NCBI GenBank assembly: GCA_947178155.1
Contig: CAMWXG010000002.1
Location: forward strand, 1-56,082
DNA from: an uncultured Lachnoclostridium sp.
GTDB taxonomy: Bacteria > Bacillota > Clostridia > Lachnospirales > Lachnospiraceae
Reading direction: 5' to 3'
Length of the DNA stretch: 56,082 nucleotides
Positions 6,672 through 15,977 of this stretch are shown piece by piece. The translations under genes were made by a program, and so were the position numbers. The notes under the pieces are model-generated. The model worked only from the letters and a program-made list of their open reading frames with translations, did not search any database and was not told the origin of the DNA. How positions within the stretch are numbered: position 1 is the first letter of the stretch; each line of letters starts with the position of its first letter.

Positions 6672-9497
6672 TTACCTTTCACGCTCTTTTTGCTTCTGCA
6701 GCAAACTTGCAACGTCAAGCATTTCATTCTCAACTTTCTTTGCTCTTTCTGCTCTCTTTTCCTTACCATCCTTCTTTTTTACATCCACCTTTTTAGATTT
6801 GTCATGTTCCTGAGCTTCTATAGACTTATCTTTTGACTTAAGATTTGTTTTTATACTTGCTGTCATATCCAAATTTACAGATGTTTCTTTTTTAACATTT
6901 CTTTTTGTATTAAAATCTCCAAATATGCCTCCAAGTTTTGTAGTAACTTTTTTCCCAATCTGTATATCAAGCCTTCTGTATACTACATCAATTAAAAATA
7001 GTACTACTGTAATTATAAGTAACGGCAGTGTAATATTTCTCTGTGATATTACTTCTTCTGGTACACTGTCAAATATACCATCAAGATTTTCTAAATATGC
7101 TGCTCCAGTTTGGTTTACAAAACTGTCAAGTGCACTTGTGTCTTTTTGTGGTACATATTCCTGTGAATACTGCATAGCAAGTCTTGCATTGTGTAAATCC
7201 TTTATTTCCTCATCTTCTTTTTGTGTAACATTTATTGTATATATACCTGCATCATGAAGTTCCAGACTTCCCTCATACACTCCTGGCGATTTAGGACTTA
7301 ATTTAATTTTTGAGGTATTGCCCTCCCTGTCTGAACAAGTTGCTTCTACCTCGGTTGATGATGAATAGTCTTTTGAGGTATATACAATTTTACCCGAATT
7401 ACCCTCTTGTGATATATTCACTGTACTTCCTTCATCAACAGCTATGTCTGTCAGCCAGTTTACAATACTTTTCCAAAAATTGGGATACTCTGCCCATGAG
7501 GCATAGTTGCCCGTCCACTGATTCGTTATATCTGATGTAAATGCTGCTGTCCTCCCAAGCCCATACTGCCAACACGCAAGCACTGGATCATTGTCCTCAT
7601 CAGAAGTAAGAACTTGCATCGCCTTATCCTTAATTCCTGTTGCAATATACCCAGCCATGGCAGGAAGTCCCTCTGAAACCTCTTCTCCAAGTATATCACC
7701 TGTATTTATTATGTTTGGTGTAAATACTCTATTTACAATGTATTCCTTTTGTGCAAGATATATCTCCTGCGCAAATATTCTCGACAGCTCTGAACCTTCC
7801 TCCGTGTTATAAAATCTGCCACCTCCTGCATCTGCAAGACTGTTTAAAAAATTATCATCTGCATCTGTACCTATAGATACTGTTGATAATGTTACATTAG
7901 ATTTTTCCAGTTTTTCAATAAGTCCTGGATATCCTTCATAGAAACCATCCTGTCCATCGGTTAAAAGAATTATATGCTTAATCTGACAATCTGAATTTTT
8001 TATCTCATTATATGCTGCATTGACAGCAGGAAATATACTTGTTCCACCACCTTCTGTAATTCCATAAATATTTGATTTAATATCTTCTTTGTCTGAGGCT
8101 TTTTGAATCCTGACTTTCCAGCCATAGGTATCATCAAATGCAATTACTCCTACACTATCTGTATCACGCAGATTATCAACAGCAGATGCTGCAGCATCTT
8201 TTGCCATATCAAGTTTGCTTAAACTATTGTCAAAATCACTCATACTGCCTGATTTATCTATAACCATCACCATAGCCATCTCTGGTATCTTTTTATCCTG
8301 TGATATATCCATATTAACAGGAAGTATATCTTCAATCACAGTGTCTTTATAACCACCAAGTGCAAAACTCTTTTTGCCGCCTACTGCTGCAAATCCTCCG
8401 CCATAATCTTTAACATATGATTCGATATTGTCAGTAAAACCTTTTGGAAGGCTGTCTATATCTGTGTTTTCTATAATAATACATTTATAGTCATTCATTG
8501 CATCCAAATCAGATGGTGCTGATTCTGCACCAAAGACATCGTATTTTATATTTGCAGCACTAAGTACTTTTTGAAACTCATCTGTTTCATCTTCCTTCCC
8601 TTCTATTAAAAGAATTTTTTCAGCCCTGCCTGCCTCTGTATATGCTGAATACTCATTATTTATGCTTAATGTATCCCTTTCAGGTATTATTACTGCCTTA
8701 TATTCCGCAAATCCTGTCTTTTTCCTTGTATCTTTAAATATAAAAGAATTAGTACCATTTTTTAATGTTACATTCTCCTGTTTGCTAAGTTTCTTTCCAG
8801 CATATAATTGAAGTGTTGCATTTGTTTTTATATTACTCTCAACAGTAACATATACCTTAAAAGTGTCGCCTGCCTGTATTTTTTCTGGTACTGTCACATC
8901 AGATACATATACCTCTTCTCCCACACTATTTTCCATTTTGAGCACATTTACTTCAACATGACCTGTTGTAAGAACCCTGCTCATACTTTCAATATCTCCC
9001 TCATTCTGACATCCATCAGTTATAAGCACAATACGCTTTGCAGCATTAGCATTAAAAAGAGCAAGACCTTCCTTCAATGCTTTTTCCATATTGGTAGCAG
9101 AACTTAAGGGCATTGTATCTACTCCTGTAAACAGATTCACATCTGACATAAATTGCTCTATCTTAGTATCTGCACCAAATGCTATAACACCTGCCCTATT
9201 ATGCTTTGGTAAACCACTAAGAGTACTTTTAACCAGATTTATTGCTTCTTCTCTGTTATCCATAAAGCTATCTGAAACATCAAGCAAAAATATTGTATCT
9301 GTTTCCGGCGCACTTATACTTACTGATATATCTGCCATTGCACATACAATACTTGCAATAAGCGCAATGCGTATACCTGCAATCATGTTTTTACGCAGTT
9401 TCCTTCCAATCCTTAAATTTCTTGATGTAATAATTACAACAGTTGCAAGAATTGGAATTAATATTAAAAATATGGGATATTGTACTGCTATCTTCAT
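6672..9497 (-). CDS. Membrane-anchored double VWA protein with glutamine-amidotransferase-like middle domain
   Basis: 941 residues. Two N-terminal membrane helices (about 8-25 and 40-58) lead into a first VWA domain. Its metal site DVSDS (73-77) departs from canonical DxSxS at the fourth residue; TDG follows at 160-162. A strand-rich linker comes next, then a class-I glutamine-amidotransferase-like fold without catalytic Cys (about 295-395, YGGGFAAVGG). A second VWA domain has a perfect MIDAS: DKSGS at 414-418, Thr486 and TDG at 513-515. A membrane helix near 850-870 and a long Lys/Glu-rich cytoplasmic tail end the protein. VWA domains bind partners through a metal ion; MoxR ATPases act on such proteins. 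The start ATG 9497 follows GGAG by six bases. It is the last clear member of the MoxR operon. Confidence 0.88.
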   Translation of the reverse strand: MKIAVQYPIFLILIPILATVVIITSRNLRIGRKLRKNMIAGIRIALIASIVCAMADISVSISAPETDTIFLLDVSDSFMDNREEAINLVKSTLSGLPKHNRAGVIAFGADTKIEQFMSDVNLFTGVDTMPLSSATNMEKALKEGLALFNANAAKRIVLITDGCQNEGDIESMSRVLTTGHVEVNVLKMENSVGEEVYVSDVTVPEKIQAGDTFKVYVTVESNIKTNATLQLYAGKKLSKQENVTLKNGTNSFIFKDTRKKTGFAEYKAVIIPERDTLSINNEYSAYTEAGRAEKILLIEGKEDETDEFQKVLSAANIKYDVFGAESAPSDLDAMNDYKCIIIENTDIDSLPKGFTDNIESYVKDYGGGFAAVGGKKSFALGGYKDTVIEDILPVNMDISQDKKIPEMAMVMVIDKSGSMSDFDNSLSKLDMAKDAAASAVDNLRDTDSVGVIAFDDTYGWKVRIQKASDKEDIKSNIYGITEGGGTSIFPAVNAAYNEIKNSDCQIKHIILLTDGQDGFYEGYPGLIEKLEKSNVTLSTVSIGTDADDNFLNSLADAGGGRFYNTEEGSELSRIFAQEIYLAQKEYIVNRVFTPNIINTGDILGEEVSEGLPAMAGYIATGIKDKAMQVLTSDEDNDPVLACWQYGLGRTAAFTSDITNQWTGNYASWAEYPNFWKSIVNWLTDIAVDEGSTVNISQEGNSGKIVYTSKDYSSSTEVEATCSDREGNTSKIKLSPKSPGVYEGSLELHDAGIYTINVTQKEDEEIKDLHNARLAMQYSQEYVPQKDTSALDSFVNQTGAAYLENLDGIFDSVPEEVISQRNITLPLLIITVVLFLIDVVYRRLDIQIGKKVTTKLGGIFGDFNTKRNVKKETSVNLDMTASIKTNLKSKDKSIEAQEHDKSKKVDVKKKDGKEKRAERAKKVENEMLDVASLLQKQKERER

Positions 9498-9556
9498 AAT
9501 AATCTCCGTTCTGCCGCTTCTCAATTGGCGGCACAAACAATACACCAAACACTTAC

Positions 9557-11428
9557 TCACAATTTTTTCCTGTACACTCTCCATTCAACCATTAAAAGTC
9601 CAGTTAAAATCAAAAGAATTGGTATAATATAAGTTCTAGTTGATACTTTGTCATTAATATGTTTACTTACCTGAATATCTTTTTTATCCGCAGTTACAAC
9701 TGCCTTTTCAGATATGTTTGATTCACTTGCGGGAAATTCCACTGAAAAATACATAATGTTTTTACCTTCCTTAACACTATAGAGTCCAGAATAATTTGTA
9801 TTATCATATACAATTGTATCCTGTTCAAAAGCATACTGTTCTTTTTTTTCTGTTGTATCCGTAACAACAGTTTCTTTTGTATTTTCTACTCGATTTACAA
9901 TAACCTGCTCTCCGGCATTGTAAACGTTTCTTTCAAGTATTTCTGTTGTCATGGTCTGCTTAAGCAGGTTAAACATAAAAATAGGAAACTCTGTCTGTAG
10001 AGGAAAATCCGTATTGTGCAGGTCAAAGCCTATAACCGCTATCTTTCTTCCTCCATAATAACCACAATATCCTGTTGTATTTTTTGAAGAGGTTTCAAAA
10101 AAACTGTATGCCCATGATGGAAGCTCAAATTCCTTTGCCTTAATACAACTAAATGAATAATCTTCTATATATTCTGTCACCTTACTGCTCTTTGTCTTTA
10201 CTAATACATTATTTTTATTATCTTTATATAAAAATATATCCTTCTGCCAACCTTTAGTATTTTTAGATAATTTGGGATTTATAAAAATAATATTGCTTTT
10301 TTGGGGCAGCTGGTCTGGAACTTCTCCATCATAAACCACAAGATCATATCCTTCTTTTGACACATCTAAATCATCAGCGTCCTCTGCCTTAACTTTATCA
10401 AGCACTGTCTGTGTATTTCCAAGTGTAAGTGCATTTTCAAGGAATGAATTTTTTTCTGTTACAAGAAGTATCTTCTGATCATTTGTACCTGCCAAAATGT
10501 CATATGCACTATTGTCCGCCATAAGCATATCATCTGAATTTATCTCTGCCATAAGGTAAGGCTTGTCGCTATTAAGCAAACCTCTATATCTGCCCGCTGG
10601 TATATCTTTAAAATAAACTACTGCATCCTTTCCAGAATCTGCTTCAACTGTCTGTATATCATAAAGCTTATCACCTAGATAGAGATTAACATCTGTGATA
10701 AGCTTACTCTTTCCATAATTTGCAATATATGCAAGCACCTTCACTGTACCATCTTCTCCAATAGAATGACTTACACTATGAAGTGCACCATTTTCTCCAG
10801 CAACACTTAAATCTATAACTTCACAATTTAGTTCCTGCACATTAACACTTTCATCAGTAAATGCAAGAACCTTATAATCTTTCATACCTGATACAAGCGA
10901 CTGAACCATACTTACGCCTGAATCAAACGCTCCCTCCCTGTGAGTTTCAGAAATGTTATTTACTGCATCAATAACCTGCTTTTTATCTGTTTCTCCTGAT
11001 ATCTCAAGACCTGCATATCCATTTGAGGATACAACACTAAATCTTGCGTCTATGCCTGAATTAATATAATCTGATGCCTGCTTTTTTGCTTCATCAAGCT
11101 TAGTAACTCCTTCTGAATAAATACCACTCATGCTACCGCTGTTATCAATCATAATTATAATGTCACCATACCCGCTGTCCCTGCCTGTCAAATATGGCGA
11201 CATAAGAGCAATTATTATTATAATAAGCGCTGCTATCTGCATATACATAAGAAGATTATTCCTAAATTTCTCCCAAGGTGTATTTGCCTGTATATTCTCA
11301 TATGCTTCTTTCCATAAATTAAGTGAAGATATCTTCTGCTCTCTCACTTTCTGTTTAAGGAGATATAGAAGAACTATCCCCGGTATAAAAACAGCCAATG
11401 CGATTGGCCACCATCTGGTTATCCCCAT
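9557..11428 (-). CDS. BatA-type membrane protein with VWA domain
   Basis: 623 residues. The N-terminus matches aerotolerance-regulator BatA layout: a helix (about 5-24), the linker SSLNLWKEAYENIQ, a second helix (60-78), then a VWA domain with canonical DNSGS (95-99). A long extracytoplasmic middle part and a C-terminal helix (about 600-617, IIPILLILTGLLMVEWRVY) with a short basic tail follow, so most of the protein should face outside. In Bacteroides and Leptospira, Bat proteins work with a MoxR ATPase in stress tolerance; the role in Clostridia is not settled. It starts three bases after the DUF58 stop, with a GGAG site, and is 59 bases ahead of the double-VWA gene. Confidence 0.88.
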   Translation of the reverse strand: MGITRWWPIALAVFIPGIVLLYLLKQKVREQKISSLNLWKEAYENIQANTPWEKFRNNLLMYMQIAALIIIIIALMSPYLTGRDSGYGDIIIMIDNSGSMSGIYSEGVTKLDEAKKQASDYINSGIDARFSVVSSNGYAGLEISGETDKKQVIDAVNNISETHREGAFDSGVSMVQSLVSGMKDYKVLAFTDESVNVQELNCEVIDLSVAGENGALHSVSHSIGEDGTVKVLAYIANYGKSKLITDVNLYLGDKLYDIQTVEADSGKDAVVYFKDIPAGRYRGLLNSDKPYLMAEINSDDMLMADNSAYDILAGTNDQKILLVTEKNSFLENALTLGNTQTVLDKVKAEDADDLDVSKEGYDLVVYDGEVPDQLPQKSNIIFINPKLSKNTKGWQKDIFLYKDNKNNVLVKTKSSKVTEYIEDYSFSCIKAKEFELPSWAYSFFETSSKNTTGYCGYYGGRKIAVIGFDLHNTDFPLQTEFPIFMFNLLKQTMTTEILERNVYNAGEQVIVNRVENTKETVVTDTTEKKEQYAFEQDTIVYDNTNYSGLYSVKEGKNIMYFSVEFPASESNISEKAVVTADKKDIQVSKHINDKVSTRTYIIPILLILTGLLMVEWRVYRKKL

Positions 11429-11431
11429 ATT

Positions 11432-12328
11432 TTAACTCTCCAACAATCCTTTTTTGATTCCGCTGTATATAAACTGTTCTATTGTTTCGTCACTGCACAT
11501 TCGTATATAATGTGCCTGATATTTTTTCGCTGCCTGCTCAATCTTTATACAAAATCTATCAAGCACTTCCTTATACTGCCTGCATAAACGGCTTGTTGCA
11601 GTAATACGCAGCATCTCTTCTGTTTCTGAATCAATAAGTCCCATAGTTCCTTCAAGCTCTGGCGAAATTTCCTGTGGTGAAAGCACATGAAGCAAAATTA
11701 CCTCTTGTTTCATGTAACGAAGATAACGTATAGCTTCCAAAATATTTTCCACATTCTTATCTGTAGTGTCTTTACTGAAAAAATCTGATACCAGTACAGT
11801 TACACCCTTGTTATGAAATGGTATTCGCCTAATGCTGCAATTTAAATCAGTATTTGCTCCGAATTCAACATTTTCAAGCCATGACAGCGCCTTTTTAAAG
11901 CCCTGTCTTCCTGTATAGTCACTGCTTATTTTTACTTTATCCCCATATAATGATAAAAGCCTTACTCTGTCAAGATTGTCAAGCGCCATATAAGTTAAAG
12001 CTCCTGCAAGCCTTGCTGCCAAAATACTTTTCTTAGGAATGCCATATTTCATAGAAGTACTTGCATCCGTAAGTATAGAATAATAAGTTTCTCTTTCTTC
12101 TATAAAAAGTTTAACAAATAACTTATCTGTGCGTCCATAGGTATTCCAGTCAATCCTTCTTATGTCATCACCTGCTACATATTCTCTGAAATCAGCAAAT
12201 TCCACGCTGCTGCCCTTTGCTTTTGACCTTCTCATACCACTTCTTCCACCCTGCATTGCAGCTCTGCTTACATGTTTTACGCGGTTAAGCCCCTTAAAAA
12301 AAGCTTCATCAAAAATTCTTTCTTCCAT
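11432..12328 (-). CDS. DUF58 domain protein (MoxR partner)
   Basis: 298 residues, soluble. The DUF58 signature is clear: EFADFREYVAGDDIRRIDWN (43-62) followed by KLFVKLFIEERE. A VWA-like fold comes next with DASTSM (88-93) and VLVSDFFS further on, so a metal-dependent adhesion-type site may be partly kept. DUF58 proteins are nearly always encoded with MoxR ATPases and VWA proteins and are thought to be substrates or adaptors. The gene lies 14 bases after moxR and three before the BatA-type gene, an obvious translationally tight block. No membrane helix is present, unlike many longer DUF58 proteins. Confidence 0.9.
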   Translation of the reverse strand: MEERIFDEAFFKGLNRVKHVSRAAMQGGRSGMRRSKAKGSSVEFADFREYVAGDDIRRIDWNTYGRTDKLFVKLFIEERETYYSILTDASTSMKYGIPKKSILAARLAGALTYMALDNLDRVRLLSLYGDKVKISSDYTGRQGFKKALSWLENVEFGANTDLNCSIRRIPFHNKGVTVLVSDFFSKDTTDKNVENILEAIRYLRYMKQEVILLHVLSPQEISPELEGTMGLIDSETEEMLRITATSRLCRQYKEVLDRFCIKIEQAAKKYQAHYIRMCSDETIEQFIYSGIKKGLLES

Positions 12329-12342
12329 ATTAAATATGTCCT

Positions 12343-13317
12343 TTATTTGGTAACTTCCTTTGCCATAGCAATAAGTATGTCATCAACATCTACACCATCT
12401 GATACGGCTTCAAATCCTGCCATAACTCTATGTCTTAACGCAGGAAGAAATACTGCATCCACATCTTCAAATGAAACATTGTACCTGCCATCAAGAAATG
12501 CTCTTGCTTTTGATGTCAAAAAGATTGCCTGAGCTGCTCGTGGACTTGCACCTGCACTTAGATATTTCTTTACTGACTCAGATGCCCCCTCAAGCTCCGG
12601 ATGTGTAGCAAGCACTATTTTAAGTGCATACTCCTGAACAGGTCCTGCTATAGGTATATCACGTATCGCCTTTCGCATCTTTATAATATCATCACCTTTT
12701 AACACTGCATTTAGTTTTGGAGTTGTATTAGTAACAGTTACCTCCATAATCTCTTTCAATTCATCAAGTGTTGGAAAATCCATATTTATTTTAAATATAA
12801 AACGGTCAAGCTGTGCCTCTGGAAGTGGATATGTTCCTTCGTTTTCAATAGGATTTTGCGTGGCAAGCACCATGTACGGTGTCGGAAGTGAATACGTACT
12901 TTTACCAACAGTTACCGTTTTTTCCTGCATAGCCTCAAGCATTGCAGCCTGTGTCTTAGGAGTTGCCCTGTTAATCTCATCAGCGAGCACAATATTGGCA
13001 AAAACAGGCCCCTGTTCAAATTTAAAAGTATTTTTATCATTCTCTTTTATAATAAGATTAGTACCTGTAACATCAGCCGGCATAAGATCGGGCGTAAACT
13101 GGATTCTCGAAAAACTTAAATCAAGTACTTTTGAAATAGTCTTAACAAGCTGTGTCTTTCCAAGCCCTGGAACACCTTCTAAAAGCACATTGCCATCTGC
13201 AAGGATTGCAAGCATAATCTCATGTATAACATTTTTCTGACCTATAATAGCCTTTCCAATCTCTTCCTCACATGCCGCCATATATGTTGTCATTTTATTC
13301 ACATCTTCTCTTTCCAT
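12343..13317 (-). CDS. MoxR-family AAA+ ATPase
   Basis: 324 residues, AAA_3 family. Motifs are the Walker A GVPGLGKT (48-55), Walker B IVLADE (109-114) followed by INRATPKTQAAMLEAMQE, sensor 1 LATQNPIE (151-158), the arginine-finger region DRF (171-173) and sensor 2 SAGASPRA in the lid domain. These are all intact, so it should form an active hexamer. MoxR ATPases are chaperone-like and help assemble or load metal into complexes that contain VWA proteins. The gene sits between the coiled-coil protein (19 bases upstream) and DUF58 (14 bases downstream). The start ATG has GGGGAG at a slightly long spacing. Confidence 0.94.
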   Translation of the reverse strand: MEREDVNKMTTYMAACEEEIGKAIIGQKNVIHEIMLAILADGNVLLEGVPGLGKTQLVKTISKVLDLSFSRIQFTPDLMPADVTGTNLIIKENDKNTFKFEQGPVFANIVLADEINRATPKTQAAMLEAMQEKTVTVGKSTYSLPTPYMVLATQNPIENEGTYPLPEAQLDRFIFKINMDFPTLDELKEIMEVTVTNTTPKLNAVLKGDDIIKMRKAIRDIPIAGPVQEYALKIVLATHPELEGASESVKKYLSAGASPRAAQAIFLTSKARAFLDGRYNVSFEDVDAVFLPALRHRVMAGFEAVSDGVDVDDILIAMAKEVTK

Positions 13318-13336
13318 ATATTAAATCTCCCCTTAA

Positions 13337-15001
13337 TCACTTACTAAGTCCACTAAAATAATTTTTTACAACATCTTTCATAGCAGCAGGAACCTGACCT
13401 GAATTTGCCTTTGCATAAGCCTGACTGCTGTAATCACCTACAACCGAATCTAGATCTGCCTTTGAGCCTGCCGCCGCATTTCCTGACTGATTGCCCTTTT
13501 CAGTAATTTTAGCATCACCTGACTTTCTGCCAGTAAGGTTATCATCCTCTCCTGTTGCCATGCCTGTAACAAACACACTTTCTCCTTTGCCTCCTGTCGG
13601 TTCGCGCTCAAGTCCTGTTTCACTGCCCATATTCCAGCCACTACCCATTCCTCCGGCTCCACTGCCACTGCCATTTCCACTACCATTTCCGGTTCCAGTT
13701 CCAGTTCCTCCCTGACCATTTCCACCTGAGCCAGAACCCTCTCCACCTGAACCTGAACCAGCATTTTGTCCTGCTGACTGACTACCATTTGATGATGTTC
13801 CATCTGCCTGCTGTGTATTTCCTGAACTGCCTGACGATTGTGATGCCTCTCCTGAACTTCCGCCTGATGTCTGCATGTCTGTTATTGATGCTGATGCCAT
13901 CTGTGCATCAACACTGCCTGTAGATTCAAGCGCTTCTTTTAATTCATCATCAGATATTTCACCATCTTCCATACTTTTCTCAAGATTTTCAAGCAGCTTT
14001 TCCATCTGTTCTTTTGTAAGCATCTCCCCAAGGCCTTTTAACTCACTCAATGCGCTTTCACTAAGCCCACTGCTTTCTGAAATTTCAGAAAGCTTTTCTT
14101 GATACTCTGCAAGTTGTGTCAAATCAATCTCAGGCACAAGAGGCTGCATTGCATCAATAAGCTTCTTGCCGCTATCACTGGTACTCTTGTTATCCTTTCC
14201 CGCCGCATTTGCAAGCTCTTCTTTAAGCTTCTTGGCAAGCCTTTCCTCTGCCTTTTTTATATCATGAGAATCCTTAGCTTCACTAAGTTCTTTTTTGGCC
14301 TGTTTAAGAATCTCCTTAATGTTTTCTGCCTCTGCCTTTGTCTCCTCATCTTTCATAGCTTTGTTTAATGCTTTTTTTGCCTCTTCTACCTTATCTTTCA
14401 CTTCATCTGCCTGCATTGCCAAATCATGGAGCTTCTTAGCATCAAGCTTTGACTGCGCCGGAAGAAATATGCAAACTGCCATCATAGAAAAAAGCAGACA
14501 TACTGATATATATCTTTTCCATGGGTATTTTATAGGAAGTCTTAATTTTTTATCAAACCTCTCTATTTCAGATAATGCATCTTCTTTAAGAAGCTTAGAA
14601 AAACCACTACTTGTTCCTGCAAGTTCAAGACTTGTAACAAGCTTTTCCTTAAGCCCTGCTGCATCTGCGTACATTGCAGCATCATACAAAGACGGATATC
14701 TTATAAGGCTGTATATTAAAGATATTATAAAACTTGCCGCAATTATATAAAATCCATATATATCAGCATTGTATACAGGCACAAACAGTGATAAAAAATT
14801 TATTATGAATGCAAGAAATGCGCCCATACATATACACCATGACATACTATTTAAATAATTCTGAAAAAACTTGCGTCTTGCTACAATACCCAAAAATTTT
14901 ATTATGTCCTTATCATAAGTAGTAAGCTCATTATTATTTTTATAATTTTTTCTGCTGTATGCAGTTTTTTTCCCATTATTAGAAGCCACTATCCTCTTCA
15001 T
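13337..15001 (-). CDS. Membrane protein with coiled coil and Gly/Ser-rich low-complexity region
   Basis: About 554 residues, no recognised family. Three hydrophobic segments (roughly residues 50-75, 80-98 and 162-182) anchor the N-terminus. Then comes a long Lys/Glu/Ala coiled coil (about 190-275), acidic helices, and about 110 residues almost free of hydrophobics, dominated by Gly, Ser, Thr and Gln (about 370-480). The C-terminus regains order and ends VKNYFSGLSK. The layout suggests a membrane scaffold with a flexible, probably extracellular tail. The start is the ATG at 15001, inside the end of the permease gene (23-base overlap), preceded by GGGGTG; two earlier in-frame starts are possible. 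It lies directly before moxR, so it is likely a working part of the MoxR machine. Confidence 0.8.
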   Translation of the reverse strand: MKRIVASNNGKKTAYSRKNYKNNNELTTYDKDIIKFLGIVARRKFFQNYLNSMSWCICMGAFLAFIINFLSLFVPVYNADIYGFYIIAASFIISLIYSLIRYPSLYDAAMYADAAGLKEKLVTSLELAGTSSGFSKLLKEDALSEIERFDKKLRLPIKYPWKRYISVCLLFSMMAVCIFLPAQSKLDAKKLHDLAMQADEVKDKVEEAKKALNKAMKDEETKAEAENIKEILKQAKKELSEAKDSHDIKKAEERLAKKLKEELANAAGKDNKSTSDSGKKLIDAMQPLVPEIDLTQLAEYQEKLSEISESSGLSESALSELKGLGEMLTKEQMEKLLENLEKSMEDGEISDDELKEALESTGSVDAQMASASITDMQTSGGSSGEASQSSGSSGNTQQADGTSSNGSQSAGQNAGSGSGGEGSGSGGNGQGGTGTGTGNGSGNGSGSGAGGMGSGWNMGSETGLEREPTGGKGESVFVTGMATGEDDNLTGRKSGDAKITEKGNQSGNAAAGSKADLDSVVGDYSSQAYAKANSGQVPAAMKDVVKNYFSGLSK

Positions 15002-15977
15002 CGGCATCACCCCGCTTTTTCTTCCTTCTTGCCTTTTTGCCTTCCTTACGCTCCTTTTCCTTTTTCTTTCTTAAAGGATTTAAAAATCGTGCTGACAGTT
15101 TTAAAAGTAATACTGTAAGTAGCAACTGACATACAAGGCTTATTATAAGCCAATGATTCATAACAAATGAATTCATGCGGTTTGCTAAACCGCCACCAAC
15201 TGCTCCGGTTAATGGTGTATTCAATCCTCTGAAAAGCTCAAATGCAAGTGATTCTGCTCCATACTGCTCAACCGACATATTAATTACAGTAAATGCAGGG
15301 TTTATTAATAAAACATATCCTGCCCAGGAAACATCCGGCACATTTCCTCTTCCGCCCATGACATTATAGTAATACATATTTGCAAAAGCGTTAGCCAATA
15401 ATACAAATACTGCTGTCACAATGCAGATTATAACAACCATACCAAAGGAAAATACTATTGCCTGCAGTGTCTTTTTAAGAAATGAAGAAGCAAACATTCC
15501 TATACTTCCCACATATAATGACATTACAAATACAGTAACAACAAACTGCAGTAAATCTGTCATTCCTACACCACCTATTGTAAATACAATAGAAACTATA
15601 GGAAGACTTGACAAAACCAACAGTAAGACCATACTTATTGAAGACATAAGTTTTCCCGCTACTATCTGCTGGGGTTTAAGGATAGTAGTAAGAAGTATTT
15701 CAAGCGTCTGCTTCTCCCTCTCACCTGCTATACTTCCTGCCGTAAATACAGGTATTAAAAATATAACCATAATAGCTTCAAAACATGTAATTATAAAATA
15801 TACCCTTGCTGCTCCAGAGTAATCTATCTGTGCATTCCATTGTATATTAAAAAATACTTCAAACCCAAAAAGTGCAATTCCTATTAATATAAGATTATAA
15901 AAAAATATAGTCAAAGCAAACTTAACAGTACGCACTCTAAGCTTTACCTCTTTGCCATATACAGGATTTAATTTCAT
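14979..15977 (-). CDS. ABC-2 type transporter permease
   Basis: 332 residues with about six membrane helices. Between helices 2 and 3 it carries AGSIAGEREKQTLEILLTT, the conserved coupling segment of ABC-2 permeases in the NatB/gliding-type family. A strongly basic C-terminal tail (KKKEKERKEGKKARRKKKR) ends in an acidic stretch and is unusual. The start codon shares one base with the stop of the ATPase gene upstream (TAATG), with AAAGGAGG as ribosome site, so the two are made together. The substrate is unknown; its place in the MoxR/VWA operon suggests it exports or inserts part of the same system. Confidence 0.9.
   Translation of the reverse strand: MKLNPVYGKEVKLRVRTVKFALTIFFYNLILIGIALFGFEVFFNIQWNAQIDYSGAARVYFIITCFEAIMVIFLIPVFTAGSIAGEREKQTLEILLTTILKPQQIVAGKLMSSISMVLLLVLSSLPIVSIVFTIGGVGMTDLLQFVVTVFVMSLYVGSIGMFASSFLKKTLQAIVFSFGMVVIICIVTAVFVLLANAFANMYYYNVMGGRGNVPDVSWAGYVLLINPAFTVINMSVEQYGAESLAFELFRGLNTPLTGAVGGGLANRMNSFVMNHWLIISLVCQLLLTVLLLKLSARFLNPLRKKKEKERKEGKKARRKKKRGDADEEDSGF

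Noticed and set aside
13640-13800. Repetitive DNA resembling an array
   Set aside because: It encodes the Gly/Ser-rich tail of an intact protein with irregular units; there are no direct repeats with unique spacers, so it is not a CRISPR array.
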